Assembly (NCBI GenBank): GCA_027452025.1
Contig: DAIDHI010000049.1
Span: 1 to 42,332, forward strand
Source of the DNA: Elusimicrobiota bacterium
Lineage (GTDB): Bacteria > Elusimicrobiota > Elusimicrobia > UBA1565 > UBA9628
Direction: 5' to 3'
Length of the DNA stretch: 42,332 nucleotides
Position 1 is the stretch's first letter. Every line of letters begins with the position of its first letter. The notes under the pieces were generated by a model. The model did no database searches, was not told the DNA's origin, and was given only the letters and a program-made list of their open reading frames with translations. The translations under genes were made by a program, and so were the position numbers. Below, piece after piece: positions 1 through 8,449 of this stretch.

Positions 1-3000
1 GCGGCCGCGCAAGCCGCCCGGCCCACGCTCTTTGGCCGCCTGACCGCCGCCGCGCAAGGCCGCATCGCCTGGACCCACGTCTTCGACGGCGCCGGACGCG
101 TCGGCATCCGCCCGCTGCCCAAGCCCGTCTTGCCCCAGGGCAGCTCCATCGACATCGGCGAAGGCCCCTCTCTGCCGCCGGCCGGCCAAGCGGAGACTTT
201 GAGCATCAACGATTTCGACATTCCCGGATCGCGACGCACGGGCGCCGACACCATCTTCGAGGCCGGCCCGCGCGTGCTCGAGACCGCCGTCGGCGGCACG
301 CCCGCGCAGATCGAGAGCTCGGTCAAAGCAGCCCTCCTCAAGCTCGTGGATTCCGACGCCGCGCGCTACGGCATCTCGAGTTCGGAGTTGGAGACCGTCC
401 ACGTCCGCTACGTCCCCGGCCAGGGCTCCCAGGCCGACACCGTCTTCGCCTATTTCCGCCAGGAGAAAAAGAGCCGCAACGTCGACGGCACGCAGCAGGC
501 CGTGCGCGTCCACGGCTCCTACCTCAGCTTCACGGTCAAGATCGTCAAGGGCAAGGCCGTGCTGATGGCCGCCATGGCGCGCCTCTACCCCGACATCGCG
601 GTGGCCACCGACGCCACGCTTTCGGACGAGCAGCTCAAGCAGAAGGCGCAGGGCCAGCTGCCGCAGGACGCCGGCCTCTCCCTCGAGTTCATCGAGCGCC
701 GCATCGTCTACCACAAGGGCCGCTGGCGCACCGTCAATCTCTACGAGCTCCAGGGCGCTCCGATCCAGACGGGGCTCAGCGTCGCCGTCGACGTCAGCGA
801 CGGCGAGGTCTTCGCCTGGGACTCGCGCGTGGGCGTCTTGACGGCTCATTCGCCCGAGAGCCCGGCGACGGGCCGCTTCGTCCTTCATTACGGCGGCCGC
901 GCCATCATCACCGAAAGCGACGTCGCGCAGATCAAGGCCGCGGTCGAGACCGCGGGCGGACGCGTGACCGGGGGCTGGCACGGGCGCTTGAGCAGCAACA
1001 TCCTCGTCGAGGGCGACGCGCAGGCCATGGCCGAGGTCGCCCGCCGTTTCGGCTGGTCGATCGAGCCGGTCGTCGAGCAGCGCGCTTCGGCTTCGGGCCA
1101 GAAGGCGGCCGACGGCCGGATCGCCGGCACGGTCACCGCTCGCGCCGAGCAAAACGATCACCGGCCCAACGACGAGATCCAGGTCAAGGAGCAGGGCCTG
1201 CCGCATCTCAAGCTCACGATCGGCGGCAAAGAGACCGTGGCCGACGCCGAAGGCAACTACTCGGCCGAGGCCTCCGGCCCCGCCGAGGCCTCGGCCAAGC
1301 TCGAGAGCCTCTGGACGAAGGTCATCGACCAGGCGGGCGGCGACCTTTCCGTCTCGGCCGCCCTGACGCCCGGGGCCAAGACCCCGATGGTCTTCAACCC
1401 GCAGGGCGCCGCCGAGCAGAGCGTCGACCAGGTCAACACGGCGCTGTGGGTGACCAAGATCCACGACTGGTGGAGCGAGCAACTGCGCCATGACGCGCGC
1501 CTCGACCGCCAGGTCCCGGCCAACGTCAACATCGACGACGAGTGCAACGCCTACTACACGCCGGGCACTCCCAGCCTCAACTTCTTCAAGTCCAGCGACA
1601 ACTGCTCCGACACCGGCCGGCCCGGCATCGTGGCCCACGAGTACGGCCACTTCGTCGACGACTCGATCGGCGGCATCACCAACGGCGGCATGAGCGAGGG
1701 CTGGGGCGACATCGGCTCCATGTTCCTCTTCAACACGCCGATCATCGGCGAGGGCTTCCTCAAGCACCAGACGCCCAGTTGGATCCGCAACGGCGAGAAC
1801 AACTACCAGTACAATCCCGACGACGAGGTGCATGACCAGGGGCAGGCGTGGATGGGATTTGCCTGGAAGCTGCGCAAGAGCCTCATCGCCATCCTCGGCG
1901 ACGCCGCGGGCGCGGCCGAGGCCGAGTCGCTGATCATCCCCACGATGTTCGCCAAGGCCTCCGACATCCCCTCGCAGATGGCCCAGGTCCTGCTCAACGC
2001 CATGGACAAGAACGGCAAGATCCGCTACGAGCAGCAGATCCGCGCCGCCGCCAGCGCCCACGGCATCGAGCTGCCGAAAAACCCCGGCCTGATCGCGACG
2101 CTGTGGAACAAGCTCCTCTCGGGCTTCTCCGGCATCGACGTCGAGAACGTGGACCTCAAGGCCTTCGCCGGCCGCCCCGTCAACCTCAACGGGCTCAACG
2201 TCAAGCAGATCGTGCCCGTCGACTTCAGCCAGGCCCCGGCCGAGGCCTCCTCCACGGCCGTGCTGCGCATCACGGCTGGCCGCTTCAGCCGCGAGCGCGT
2301 GCGGGAGTTCATCCAGGACGCCAACTTGTATCGCTCCTCCGAGTACGCCGGGCGCCTGAGCTGGAAGCTCACGGAAACCCCCGGCCTCTTCGGCTCGGAG
2401 TTCATCCTGGAGTTGACGGGACCTCGCAAGAACGTCTCCTACATCATGAACCAGGTCCAGCGCTTCGCCGGGCAGGCCGTCTCCGTGCCGGCCAAAGCCT
2501 CCGCCCCGCAGACGCCGACAGGCCCGCTGGCCTTGGCCGCGACGCCGGCCGGCCGGCCGTCGGAGCTGCTCGGCTACGCCGAACCCGTGATCGGACGCCT
2601 GGCGGCCGGACAGCCGAGCCTCTCGCGCCGGGAGTCCGACGGCACCCAGCGCTCGGTCAAGCTCGTCGAGACGCCGGGCTCGCGCCGCCTGGAGTTCCAA
2701 GTCGAGGAGCCCATCGCGGGCTCGCCCCTGGTGCGCGTGTATTTTCTGGCGCTCGACCTTGGCACCGGCAAGCCCTCCGGCAGCGCGTCGATGAAGAACC
2801 CGACGGGCGGCCCGGCGCCCAAGTATGTGCGCATGCTGCCCGAGGACGAGGCGTCGGCGCGGGTCAAGGCCGAGCTCGACCAGTGGGGCGCCATCCCTTC
2901 GGACTTGCTCGGCTACGCCGGCTCGGTGCTCCAGCGCCTGGAGGCCGGCGCGCCCAGCCTGCGCCGCATCGAGACCGACGGGACCGCCCGGTCGGTCGAG

Positions 3001-3231
3001 CTCGTCGAGGCGCCAGGCTCGCGCCGCCTGGAGTTCCAAGTCGAGGAGCCCGTCGCCGGCTCGCCCCTGGCGCGCGCGTATTTCCTGGCGCTCGACCTCA
3101 GCACCGGCAAGGCTTCCGGCAGCGAGAGCCTGCGCAACCCCGCAGGCGGCCCCGCTCCCCGGTACGTGCGGATGATGCCCGACGCCGAGGCCGCGGCCCG
3201 GGTCAAGGCCGAGCTCGACCGCTGGAACTAA
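1..3231 (+). CDS. Secreted M36/thermolysin-like zinc metalloprotease, 5' end outside window
   Basis: The frame is open to the left edge, so the gene starts upstream; the TTG at 130 is only the first start-like codon in view. Numbering from that codon, a propeptide-like region (about 60-230) precedes a short regulatory-type beta domain (about 340-385) and the catalytic domain. The zinc site is HEYGH at 503-507, with the third ligand probably Glu523 in SEGWGD, as in fungalysin (M36) and thermolysin-type peptidases. A CNAYY segment just before it also fits that family. The C-terminus holds two tandem copies of a 113-residue module (from residue 813). It would act outside the cell or in the periplasm on protein substrates. 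The signal peptide is not visible. Family assignment is solid; substrate is unknown. Confidence 0.88.
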   Translation, partial: AAAQAARPTLFGRLTAAAQGRIAWTHVFDGAGRVGIRPLPKPVLPQGSSIDIGEGPSLPPAGQAETLSINDFDIPGSRRTGADTIFEAGPRVLETAVGGTPAQIESSVKAALLKLVDSDAARYGISSSELETVHVRYVPGQGSQADTVFAYFRQEKKSRNVDGTQQAVRVHGSYLSFTVKIVKGKAVLMAAMARLYPDIAVATDATLSDEQLKQKAQGQLPQDAGLSLEFIERRIVYHKGRWRTVNLYELQGAPIQTGLSVAVDVSDGEVFAWDSRVGVLTAHSPESPATGRFVLHYGGRAIITESDVAQIKAAVETAGGRVTGGWHGRLSSNILVEGDAQAMAEVARRFGWSIEPVVEQRASASGQKAADGRIAGTVTARAEQNDHRPNDEIQVKEQGLPHLKLTIGGKETVADAEGNYSAEASGPAEASAKLESLWTKVIDQAGGDLSVSAALTPGAKTPMVFNPQGAAEQSVDQVNTALWVTKIHDWWSEQLRHDARLDRQVPANVNIDDECNAYYTPGTPSLNFFKSSDNCSDTGRPGIVAHEYGHFVDDSIGGITNGGMSEGWGDIGSMFLFNTPIIGEGFLKHQTPSWIRNGENNYQYNPDDEVHDQGQAWMGFAWKLRKSLIAILGDAAGAAEAESLIIPTMFAKASDIPSQMAQVLLNAMDKNGKIRYEQQIRAAASAHGIELPKNPGLIATLWNKLLSGFSGIDVENVDLKAFAGRPVNLNGLNVKQIVPVDFSQAPAEASSTAVLRITAGRFSRERVREFIQDANLYRSSEYAGRLSWKLTETPGLFGSEFILELTGPRKNVSYIMNQVQRFAGQAVSVPAKASAPQTPTGPLALAATPAGRPSELLGYAEPVIGRLAAGQPSLSRRESDGTQRSVKLVETPGSRRLEFQVEEPIAGSPLVRVYFLALDLGTGKPSGSASMKNPTGGPAPKYVRMLPEDEASARVKAELDQWGAIPSDLLGYAGSVLQRLEAGAPSLRRIETDGTARSVELVEAPGSRRLEFQVEEPVAGSPLARAYFLALDLSTGKASGSESLRNPAGGPAPRYVRMMPDAEAAARVKAELDRWN
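2566..3228 (+). repeat. Tandem 339-bp coding duplication in the metalloprotease tail
   Basis: Copy 1 runs 2566-2904 and copy 2 runs 2905-3228. Both begin with a Leu-Leu-Gly-Tyr-Ala segment and keep long identical stretches, such as the one encoding SRRLEFQVEEP. The copies stay similar at DNA level, so the duplication looks fairly recent or is kept alike by gene conversion. The module's function is unknown; a substrate- or surface-binding role is a guess. Confidence 0.9.
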
Positions 3232-3253
3232 ACCGCCTCTCAACCGTCTCGAG

Positions 3254-3281
3254 AAGCCCCGGCCCCAGGCCGGGGCTTTTT
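3254..3281 (+). terminator. Rho-independent terminator of the metalloprotease gene
   Basis: An 11-bp perfect GC-rich stem (3254-3264 with 3268-3278), a 3-base loop and a run of five T starting at 3277 lie 23 bases after the stop codon. Confidence 0.93.
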
Positions 3282-3325
3282 GCCGCCCGACGCGGGTCAT
3301 GGATCAAAGTCACAGGCGCGCGGAC

Positions 3326-3354
3326 TTGACGGAAAAATGACGTCCTGTTAAACT
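3326..3354 (+). promoter_or_regulatory. Promoter of the outer-membrane barrel gene
   Basis: TTGACG (3326-3331), a 17-base spacer and TAAACT (3349-3354) form a good sigma-70-type promoter. The ATG is only 9 bases after the -10, so the transcript would have almost no leader. Confidence 0.72.
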
Positions 3355-3363
3355 GCGGCCACG

Positions 3364-4650
3364 ATGAAAAAGTCTTTCGCTGTCCTCGTGGCCCTCGCAT
3401 TCTGCACGTCCTCTTCCTTCGCGACCGAATGGAACGTCCTCGGCGCCCGCGCCCAAGGCATGGGCGGCGCCGGAGTGGCGCTGCCCAACGGCGCGGAAAG
3501 CGCCTACTGGAACCCAGCCGGCCTGGGCGAGCCCGACAACGCCTCGGGCTTCCAGGTGCCCTTCGGCGGCCACCTGGGGCTTTCCGGCAGCGTCATCGCC
3601 GGCGCCAAGGACCTCAATAACGTCATCAGCGCCTGCCGGAACGGCGGCGCCGGCTGTTCGCAGACCAACATCAGCAATGCGCTCAACGAGCTCAACAGCC
3701 CGGGCGGCGGCCTGCGCGCCGACGCCGGCGCCGGCATCGGCCTCAAGCTCGGCCGCATGGCTTTCTTCGCCAACAATTTCACCTTCATCGGCGCAAAGCC
3801 TAACGCAGACCTTTCTGCGAGCGTCAGTCAGACCAATACCGTGGTCAATAACGCGTCTTCCCTCGAGTTGCGCGGCCTCAACGCCACGGAGATCGGCGTG
3901 GGCTACGGCCACGAGGTGCCCTACTTGCCCGGAGTCTTCGCGGGACTCACCGTCAAAGGCATCATCGGCGACGTCGGCTTCAACAACTACGCGATCAACA
4001 ACAACGGCTCCTTCGGCGGCGGCGGCGGCAACGCGAACCCCCTCAAGGGCGCGCAGTCGAGCTTCCAGCCGAGCGTGGACCTGGGCGCCCTGGTCGACGT
4101 CAACCGCATCCAGGCGCTGCAAAACATCTGGTGGCGGCCGCGCGTGGGCGTGACCGTGCACGACATCAACAGCCCGAGCTTCAAGTATTCCGCGCAGGAC
4201 CAGCTCAACGCCGCCGCGTCGGGCATCGACCTTCCCAGCCGCTACGTCCTGCAAAGCGGCGCGCGCGCCGGCGTGTCCTTCTCGCCGTTGTCGTTCTGGA
4301 ACGTGGCGCTGGACGGCGACCTTTCGCGCAATCTCACCGCGCTGGAGGGCTACGAGTCCCAGATGCTGGCCCTCGGCACGGAGGTCAACGTCTTCAACCG
4401 CTCCTGGCTCAACATCCCGCTGCGCGCCGGCCTTTCGCGCAACATGGCCGAGCCGGGCGCCAAAACCGCCATCTCCGCGGGCGCCGGCTTCAACTTCCTC
4501 CACTTCAACGTCGACATCGGCGCGACGGTCACTCCCGGCACCGAGACCATTCAGTCCCAGGGCCAGACCCAGAAGCTGCCCAACGAAGTGGCGCTCTCGG
4601 GCCAGTTGGGGCTGCTCTTCGGCGGCGGGGCGACGGGCGAGCCCCGCTAG
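3364..4650 (+). CDS. Outer-membrane beta-barrel protein (TraF_2 / PorV / OmpP1-like)
   Basis: 428 residues. It starts with a clear signal peptide (MKKSFAVLVALAF, cleavage near the FA-T at about 19-20). The mature N-terminus has the GMGGAGVA ... AYWNPAGL signature common to TraF_2, PorV and FadL/OmpP1-like barrels. The rest alternates short amphipathic strands and Gly/Asn-rich loops. The protein should sit in the outer membrane as a channel or assembly factor; the substrate cannot be read from the sequence. ATG 3364 was chosen because the signal peptide begins there and a promoter ends 9 bases upstream. Its TAG shares four bases (CTAG) with the convergent lptG stop. Confidence 0.82.
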   Translation: MKKSFAVLVALAFCTSSSFATEWNVLGARAQGMGGAGVALPNGAESAYWNPAGLGEPDNASGFQVPFGGHLGLSGSVIAGAKDLNNVISACRNGGAGCSQTNISNALNELNSPGGGLRADAGAGIGLKLGRMAFFANNFTFIGAKPNADLSASVSQTNTVVNNASSLELRGLNATEIGVGYGHEVPYLPGVFAGLTVKGIIGDVGFNNYAINNNGSFGGGGGNANPLKGAQSSFQPSVDLGALVDVNRIQALQNIWWRPRVGVTVHDINSPSFKYSAQDQLNAAASGIDLPSRYVLQSGARAGVSFSPLSFWNVALDGDLSRNLTALEGYESQMLALGTEVNVFNRSWLNIPLRAGLSRNMAEPGAKTAISAGAGFNFLHFNVDIGATVTPGTETIQSQGQTQKLPNEVALSGQLGLLFGGGATGEPR

Positions 4651-5720
4651 GCGTCGTAGCGGCGAATCAGGAAGACCGCCAGGCCCCCGAAGGCGAGGTT
4701 CGCCGTCCAGGCGGCCAGAAACGGGGGCGCCGCTCCGCTTTGGCCCAGCGCGTTGCCCAGCTCCATCATCCACAGATAAAGGAAGGAGATCGCCAGCGCC
4801 GCGCAGAAGCTGAAGATGCGCGGCGAGCGCCGCAGCCGCAGGGCCACCGGGATGCCGAGGGCGGCGATGATGAAGTTGGCGAAGGGGTAGGCGATCTTGC
4901 TGGCGACGGCCATCTCGAGCTCGCGGCGAGACAGGCCCAGGTGCCGCGCGCTGCGGGAGTAATGGGCCAGCTCGCGCAGGCTCATCTCGTCGGGATTGCG
5001 CATGCGCGGGACGAGATTGGCCGGCGGGACGGTCAAGTCGGAGTCCTCGGACGAGAAATAGCGCTCCGCGACCTTGTCGTCTTGGAACGTGCGCTCGACG
5101 CCGTCGTAGAAGGTCCACAGCCGCCGCGCGGGGTCCCAGAGCGCCTTGCGGGCGTCCAGCTCGTAGGTGATCCCGGTGGGCCCGGTCTTGTCGAGGACGG
5201 GGCCGTCCATCCGGCCTTGGCGCGGCAAAAACATCCGCGCCTGGATGAATTCCCCCGGGTTGCCGATGAGCGAGACGTTGGCGAACGTGTTGTACTCCCA
5301 CTCGGGGTGGATGCGCTCCTGCCACAGGCGCTGCGCGCGGGCAAAGCAGGCGGGCAGGACGGTCTCCTGGCCGGCGAAAGCGATGACGGTCACGGCGAGC
5401 GCGCACCACAAAAGCGGCTTCCAAAAATCCCGGGTGCGAAACCCGCAGGCCTGGACGGCGATCCATTCCCCGCTCTGCACAAATCCCGTCAGCGCGATGA
5501 GGGTGGCCAGGAGCGTGGCCATCGGAAAGACGCGGATGGTCCAATAAGGCACTTCCAGCCAGAGATAGGCCAGGATGATCCCGATCGGCGCCGGGCTCTT
5601 GATGAGGCTGTTCATCTTGTCGAACATGTCGCCCAGGAAGATCAGCAGCGCGAAGAGCGCCAAGCCGAAGACGAAGGGCTTGAAGAAGCGCTTGGCCATG
5701 TAGACCGAGAAGATCTTCAT
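4647..5720 (-). CDS. lptG: LPS export ABC permease LptG
   Basis: 357 residues, YjgP/YjgQ family. Transmembrane segments cluster at the N-terminus (after MKIFSVYMAKRFFKPF) and in the last 100 residues, with a periplasmic beta-jellyroll domain between them, the LptF/LptG layout. With LptF and the LptB ATPase (not in this window) it extracts lipopolysaccharide from the inner membrane. It starts inside the end of the upstream gene (ATGA overlap at 5717-5720), so the two are translationally coupled. I assign G rather than F from its second position, the usual order; sequence alone does not fully separate the two paralogues. Confidence 0.85.
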   Translation of the reverse strand: MKIFSVYMAKRFFKPFVFGLALFALLIFLGDMFDKMNSLIKSPAPIGIILAYLWLEVPYWTIRVFPMATLLATLIALTGFVQSGEWIAVQACGFRTRDFWKPLLWCALAVTVIAFAGQETVLPACFARAQRLWQERIHPEWEYNTFANVSLIGNPGEFIQARMFLPRQGRMDGPVLDKTGPTGITYELDARKALWDPARRLWTFYDGVERTFQDDKVAERYFSSEDSDLTVPPANLVPRMRNPDEMSLRELAHYSRSARHLGLSRRELEMAVASKIAYPFANFIIAALGIPVALRLRRSPRIFSFCAALAISFLYLWMMELGNALGQSGAAPPFLAAWTANLAFGGLAVFLIRRYDA

Positions 5721-6802
5721 TGGCGAGACACCCTGCGCACCAGCGCGATGCCCAGCGCCAAGCCGACCATGTCGGCCCCCCACGGAGCGACGCTGGCCAG
5801 CGCGGGCCTGCGCCGGCCCACGGCGATGCCGGTGGCCAGCAGCCCGTAGAAGGCGAAGAGGATGCCCAGGCTCAGGACGAAGCCTCGGCTGCGGCTCTGG
5901 CGGCCCAGCTGCAGGCCCAGCGGCGCCGCCAGCCAAAAGAAGACGAACGGCGAGAGAGCCCCGGCGCTGCGCACGGCGAGCTCGACGGTGTATTCCACCT
6001 TGTGCTGCGGCGTCGTCTTCGGGTTGCGGATGGCCTCGAGCAGGCGCGGCGAGCTGAGCTCCTGGATGTCCAGGGTGCGCTCGGGCGGCACGCCCCCGCT
6101 GGCCGGCACGTCGACGCGATAGGAGTCGAAGTGGCCGGACGTGAACTTGGAGGGGTCGGTGTTGGGCAGCCGCAGCTCTCCGTCCTCGAGCTCGAGCGTG
6201 GCCCCGACGCCCTTTCGCACCGTCAGGCGGCCTCGCTTGGCCTCGATCTGCGTGCCCGCGCCGCCCTTGGAGCGCACCAGGTAGACGTCGTCGAGCAGCC
6301 CCGATTTCGCGTCGGCGTAGTCGGCGTAGAGCTTCCACGGGCCGAGATCCATGAAGGACTGCGACTCGACGTCGACGCGGGTGATCTGCCGCCCCGCGGC
6401 GAGGAACTCGTTTCGAAACGCATGGAAGCCGTCCGGGCTCGCCTTGTGGTTGAGGTAGAGCAGGACTCCCGAAAGCGCGATCGACAAGGCCAAAAACGGC
6501 CAGGTCATCTCGACGAAGGAGAAGCCGCAGCTGCGCAGGGCCAGGACCTCTCCGCCGTCGGCGAGCTGGCCGAAGGCGAGCAGAAGCGCCACCACGAAGG
6601 CCATCGGCACGGCCAAGCTGCACATAAACGGCAGCAGCCGCGCGAAGCACCCGAGGATCCACAAGGGCGAGATCCCCTTCATCAGCGCCAGGTTGAAGAG
6701 GCGCAGGAACTGGTTCATCATGAGGACGGCGGTAAAGACGGCCAGGCAGAGCATGAAAAGCGGCAGGAAGATGCGCAGGAAGTAGCGCGAGAGGATGGGC
6801 AT
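5717..6802 (-). CDS. lptF: LPS export ABC permease LptF
   Basis: 361 residues, start MPILSRYFLRIFLPLF. It has the same architecture as its downstream partner: N-terminal membrane helices, a periplasmic domain (about 110-265, with phrases such as DLGPWKLYADY) and C-terminal membrane helices. It forms the transmembrane core of the LptB2FG exporter with LptG, whose ATG overlaps its TGA. Presence of this pair is the best evidence that the host has an LPS-type outer membrane. A TAGAAT box lies 8 bases before the ATG, with no Shine-Dalgarno sequence, suggesting a leaderless transcript. The promoter region is shared with the divergent peptidase gene. Confidence 0.86.
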   Translation of the reverse strand: MPILSRYFLRIFLPLFMLCLAVFTAVLMMNQFLRLFNLALMKGISPLWILGCFARLLPFMCSLAVPMAFVVALLLAFGQLADGGEVLALRSCGFSFVEMTWPFLALSIALSGVLLYLNHKASPDGFHAFRNEFLAAGRQITRVDVESQSFMDLGPWKLYADYADAKSGLLDDVYLVRSKGGAGTQIEAKRGRLTVRKGVGATLELEDGELRLPNTDPSKFTSGHFDSYRVDVPASGGVPPERTLDIQELSSPRLLEAIRNPKTTPQHKVEYTVELAVRSAGALSPFVFFWLAAPLGLQLGRQSRSRGFVLSLGILFAFYGLLATGIAVGRRRPALASVAPWGADMVGLALGIALVRRVSRQ

Positions 6803-6810
6803 CTCGCCGT

Positions 6811-6825
6811 ATTCTACTGTATAAT
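6811..6825. promoter_or_regulatory. Adjacent divergent -10 elements for lptF and the peptidase gene
   Basis: On the minus strand TAGAAT (6811-6816) precedes lptF by 8 bases. On the plus strand TATAAT (6820-6825) serves the peptidase gene, giving a leader of about 18-20 bases with a Shine-Dalgarno AAGGAGG (6839-6845). No convincing -35 is seen on either side. RNA polymerase binding for one gene should block the other. Confidence 0.6.
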
Positions 6826-6850
6826 CGCCGGACAGCGTAAGGAGGCCTCC

Positions 6851-8272
6851 ATGAGCCGACAAGCCGCCGATTTCGCGAAGGAAAACTGGGATTCGTTCGT
6901 CGAGGACCTCAAGGCCCTCGTGCGCGTGCCGAGCGTGAGCTTCCCCGGCTTCGACGCGGAAAAAGTGGTGGAGTCGGCCGAAGCCGTGGCCGGCCTGCTG
7001 CGCCGCCGGGGCCTGGAAAACGTGGAGATCCTGCGCGTGGGCGATGCTCATCCCTACGTGTACGGCGACTGGCTGCATGCCCCGGGCGCGCCGACGCTGC
7101 TGCTCTACGCCCACCACGACGTCCAGCCTCCGGGCCGCGAGGAGCTTTGGAGGTCGCCGCCTTTCGAGCCCACGGAGCGCGAAGGCCGGCTCTACGGCCG
7201 CGGGACCGCCGACGACAAGGCCGGCGTCGTCGTCCACACCAGCGCCATCGCCTCCTATCTCAAAAGCTCCGGCCGCCTGCCCGTCAACGTCAAGCTCATC
7301 GTCGAAGGCGAGGCGGAGATCGGCAGCGAGCACCTGGAGTCTTTCTTGGCGCAGTACCGCGAGAAGATGGCCGCCGACGTCATGGTCCTGACCGACACCG
7401 GCAACTACGACGTGGGCGTGCCCTCGATCACCACGGCCCTTCGCGGCCTGGCTTCCGTCGACGTCACGGTGCGCTCGGCCGACCACCCCCTGCACTCGGG
7501 CATGTGGGGCGGCCCGCTCGCCGATCCGGTGCAGGCTCTGTCGAAGATGATCGCTTCCGTCACCGACGCCCAGGGGCGCCTCAAGATCCCGGGAATCTTG
7601 AATAAAGTGCGCAAGCTCTCCAAGGCCGAGGAAAAGAGCCTCAAGTCCCTGCGCTACGCCGAGAAGGATTTCCGCAAGCAGTCCGGCGTCCTGCCCAAGA
7701 CCAAGGTCCTGGGCGGCAAGGACCTGCTGCGCTCGCTGTGGTATCAGCCCTCGTTCTCCGTCAACGCCATCCAGGCCTCCTCGCGCAAGGACTGCGCCAA
7801 CATCGTCAACGAGGCGGCCTGGTGCCACATGGGCCTGCGCCTGGTCCAAGACATCGAGCCGCAAGACGCGCTCAAGCGCCTCAAGGCCCATCTGCTCAAG
7901 AACGCCCCCTGGGGCGTGACGGTGGAGTTCTCGAACGAAACGGCGAGCCCCGCTTGGACGACGTCGCCCGAAAGCCCGGTCTTCCAGGCCGCGGCGCGCG
8001 CTCTCGCCAAAGGCTTCGACCGCGAGGCCGTGTTCATCGGCTGCGGCGGCTCGATCCCTTTCGTCGGACCGTTCTCGCGCCAATTGGGAGGCGCTCCGGC
8101 GCTGCTCATCGGCGTCGAGGACCCCTACACCAACCCTCACAGCGAGAACGAAAGCGTCCACCTGGGCGACTTGGCCAAGGCCGTCCAGAGCGCCGTCCAC
8201 CTCTATGAGGAGTTGGCGCTGGCCGCCAAGCCGAAGGCGCCGGACGCCAAGCGTCAGCCCGCCCTGGCTTAG
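6851..8272 (+). CDS. M20 family dipeptidase-like protein with altered catalytic Glu
   Basis: 473 residues, M20 (CPG2/carnosinase-like) peptidase fold, probably cytoplasmic. Metal-site motifs are present: LYAHHDVQPPG, GRGTADDKAG and a late HSENE. The dimerisation (lid) domain spans about 190-310. In most relatives the segment reads EGEEEIGS, where the paired Glu supply the general base and a metal ligand. Here it reads EGEAEIGS: residue 155, the expected base, is Ala (codon GCG at 7313), while Glu156 remains. The enzyme may be weak, may use another base, or may bind rather than cut. ATG 6851 follows a strong AAGGAGG five bases upstream. It lies divergent from lptF. Confidence 0.85.
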   Translation: MSRQAADFAKENWDSFVEDLKALVRVPSVSFPGFDAEKVVESAEAVAGLLRRRGLENVEILRVGDAHPYVYGDWLHAPGAPTLLLYAHHDVQPPGREELWRSPPFEPTEREGRLYGRGTADDKAGVVVHTSAIASYLKSSGRLPVNVKLIVEGEAEIGSEHLESFLAQYREKMAADVMVLTDTGNYDVGVPSITTALRGLASVDVTVRSADHPLHSGMWGGPLADPVQALSKMIASVTDAQGRLKIPGILNKVRKLSKAEEKSLKSLRYAEKDFRKQSGVLPKTKVLGGKDLLRSLWYQPSFSVNAIQASSRKDCANIVNEAAWCHMGLRLVQDIEPQDALKRLKAHLLKNAPWGVTVEFSNETASPAWTTSPESPVFQAAARALAKGFDREAVFIGCGGSIPFVGPFSRQLGGAPALLIGVEDPYTNPHSENESVHLGDLAKAVQSAVHLYEELALAAKPKAPDAKRQPALA

Positions 8273-8275
8273 GTC

Positions 8276-8304
8276 TTGCGCGGCCGCCGGCCCGGGTCTA
8301 AACT
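8276..8304 (+). promoter_or_regulatory. Promoter of the small-ORF / UV-endonuclease unit
   Basis: TTGCGC (8276-8281), a 17-base spacer and TAAACT (8299-8304) lie just after the peptidase stop. The ATG at 8311 is 6 bases after the -10, so transcription should begin at or next to the start codon. The same TAAACT is used at 3349. Confidence 0.65.
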
Positions 8305-8310
8305 GGCGGC

Positions 8311-8439
8311 ATGAGGCGAACTACCCAGAAGTCCCGCCGCGCCAAGGGCCCGTCGCGCCGGACGCACCATCGCAGCCGCCCCGCGATGGCGGCGGCGCGC
8401 GGCGACGGCGAGCGGGTCTTCTCCCGCATCTGGCCGTAG
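8311..8439 (+). CDS. Small Arg-rich protein, 42 residues, unrecognised
   Basis: ATG 8311 to TAG 8439 encodes 42 residues with 11 Arg, 2 Lys and 2 His; it opens MRRTTQKSRRAKG. It resembles no family I know; such composition would suit nucleic-acid binding, but that is a guess. Support for a real gene is positional: a good promoter ends exactly 6 bases before the ATG, as at other starts in this window, and the repair-enzyme gene begins 10 bases after its stop. It could instead be a translated leader for that gene. High GC favours chance Arg-rich frames, so confidence is moderate. Confidence 0.45.
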   Translation: MRRTTQKSRRAKGPSRRTHHRSRPAMAAARGDGERVFSRIWP

Positions 8440-8449
8440 CCGCGGCCGG

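Noticed and set aside
4131-5849. 572-residue plus-strand frame opposite lptG
   Set aside because: Antisense shadow of lptG and the barrel gene; low-complexity Arg/Gln/Gly content.
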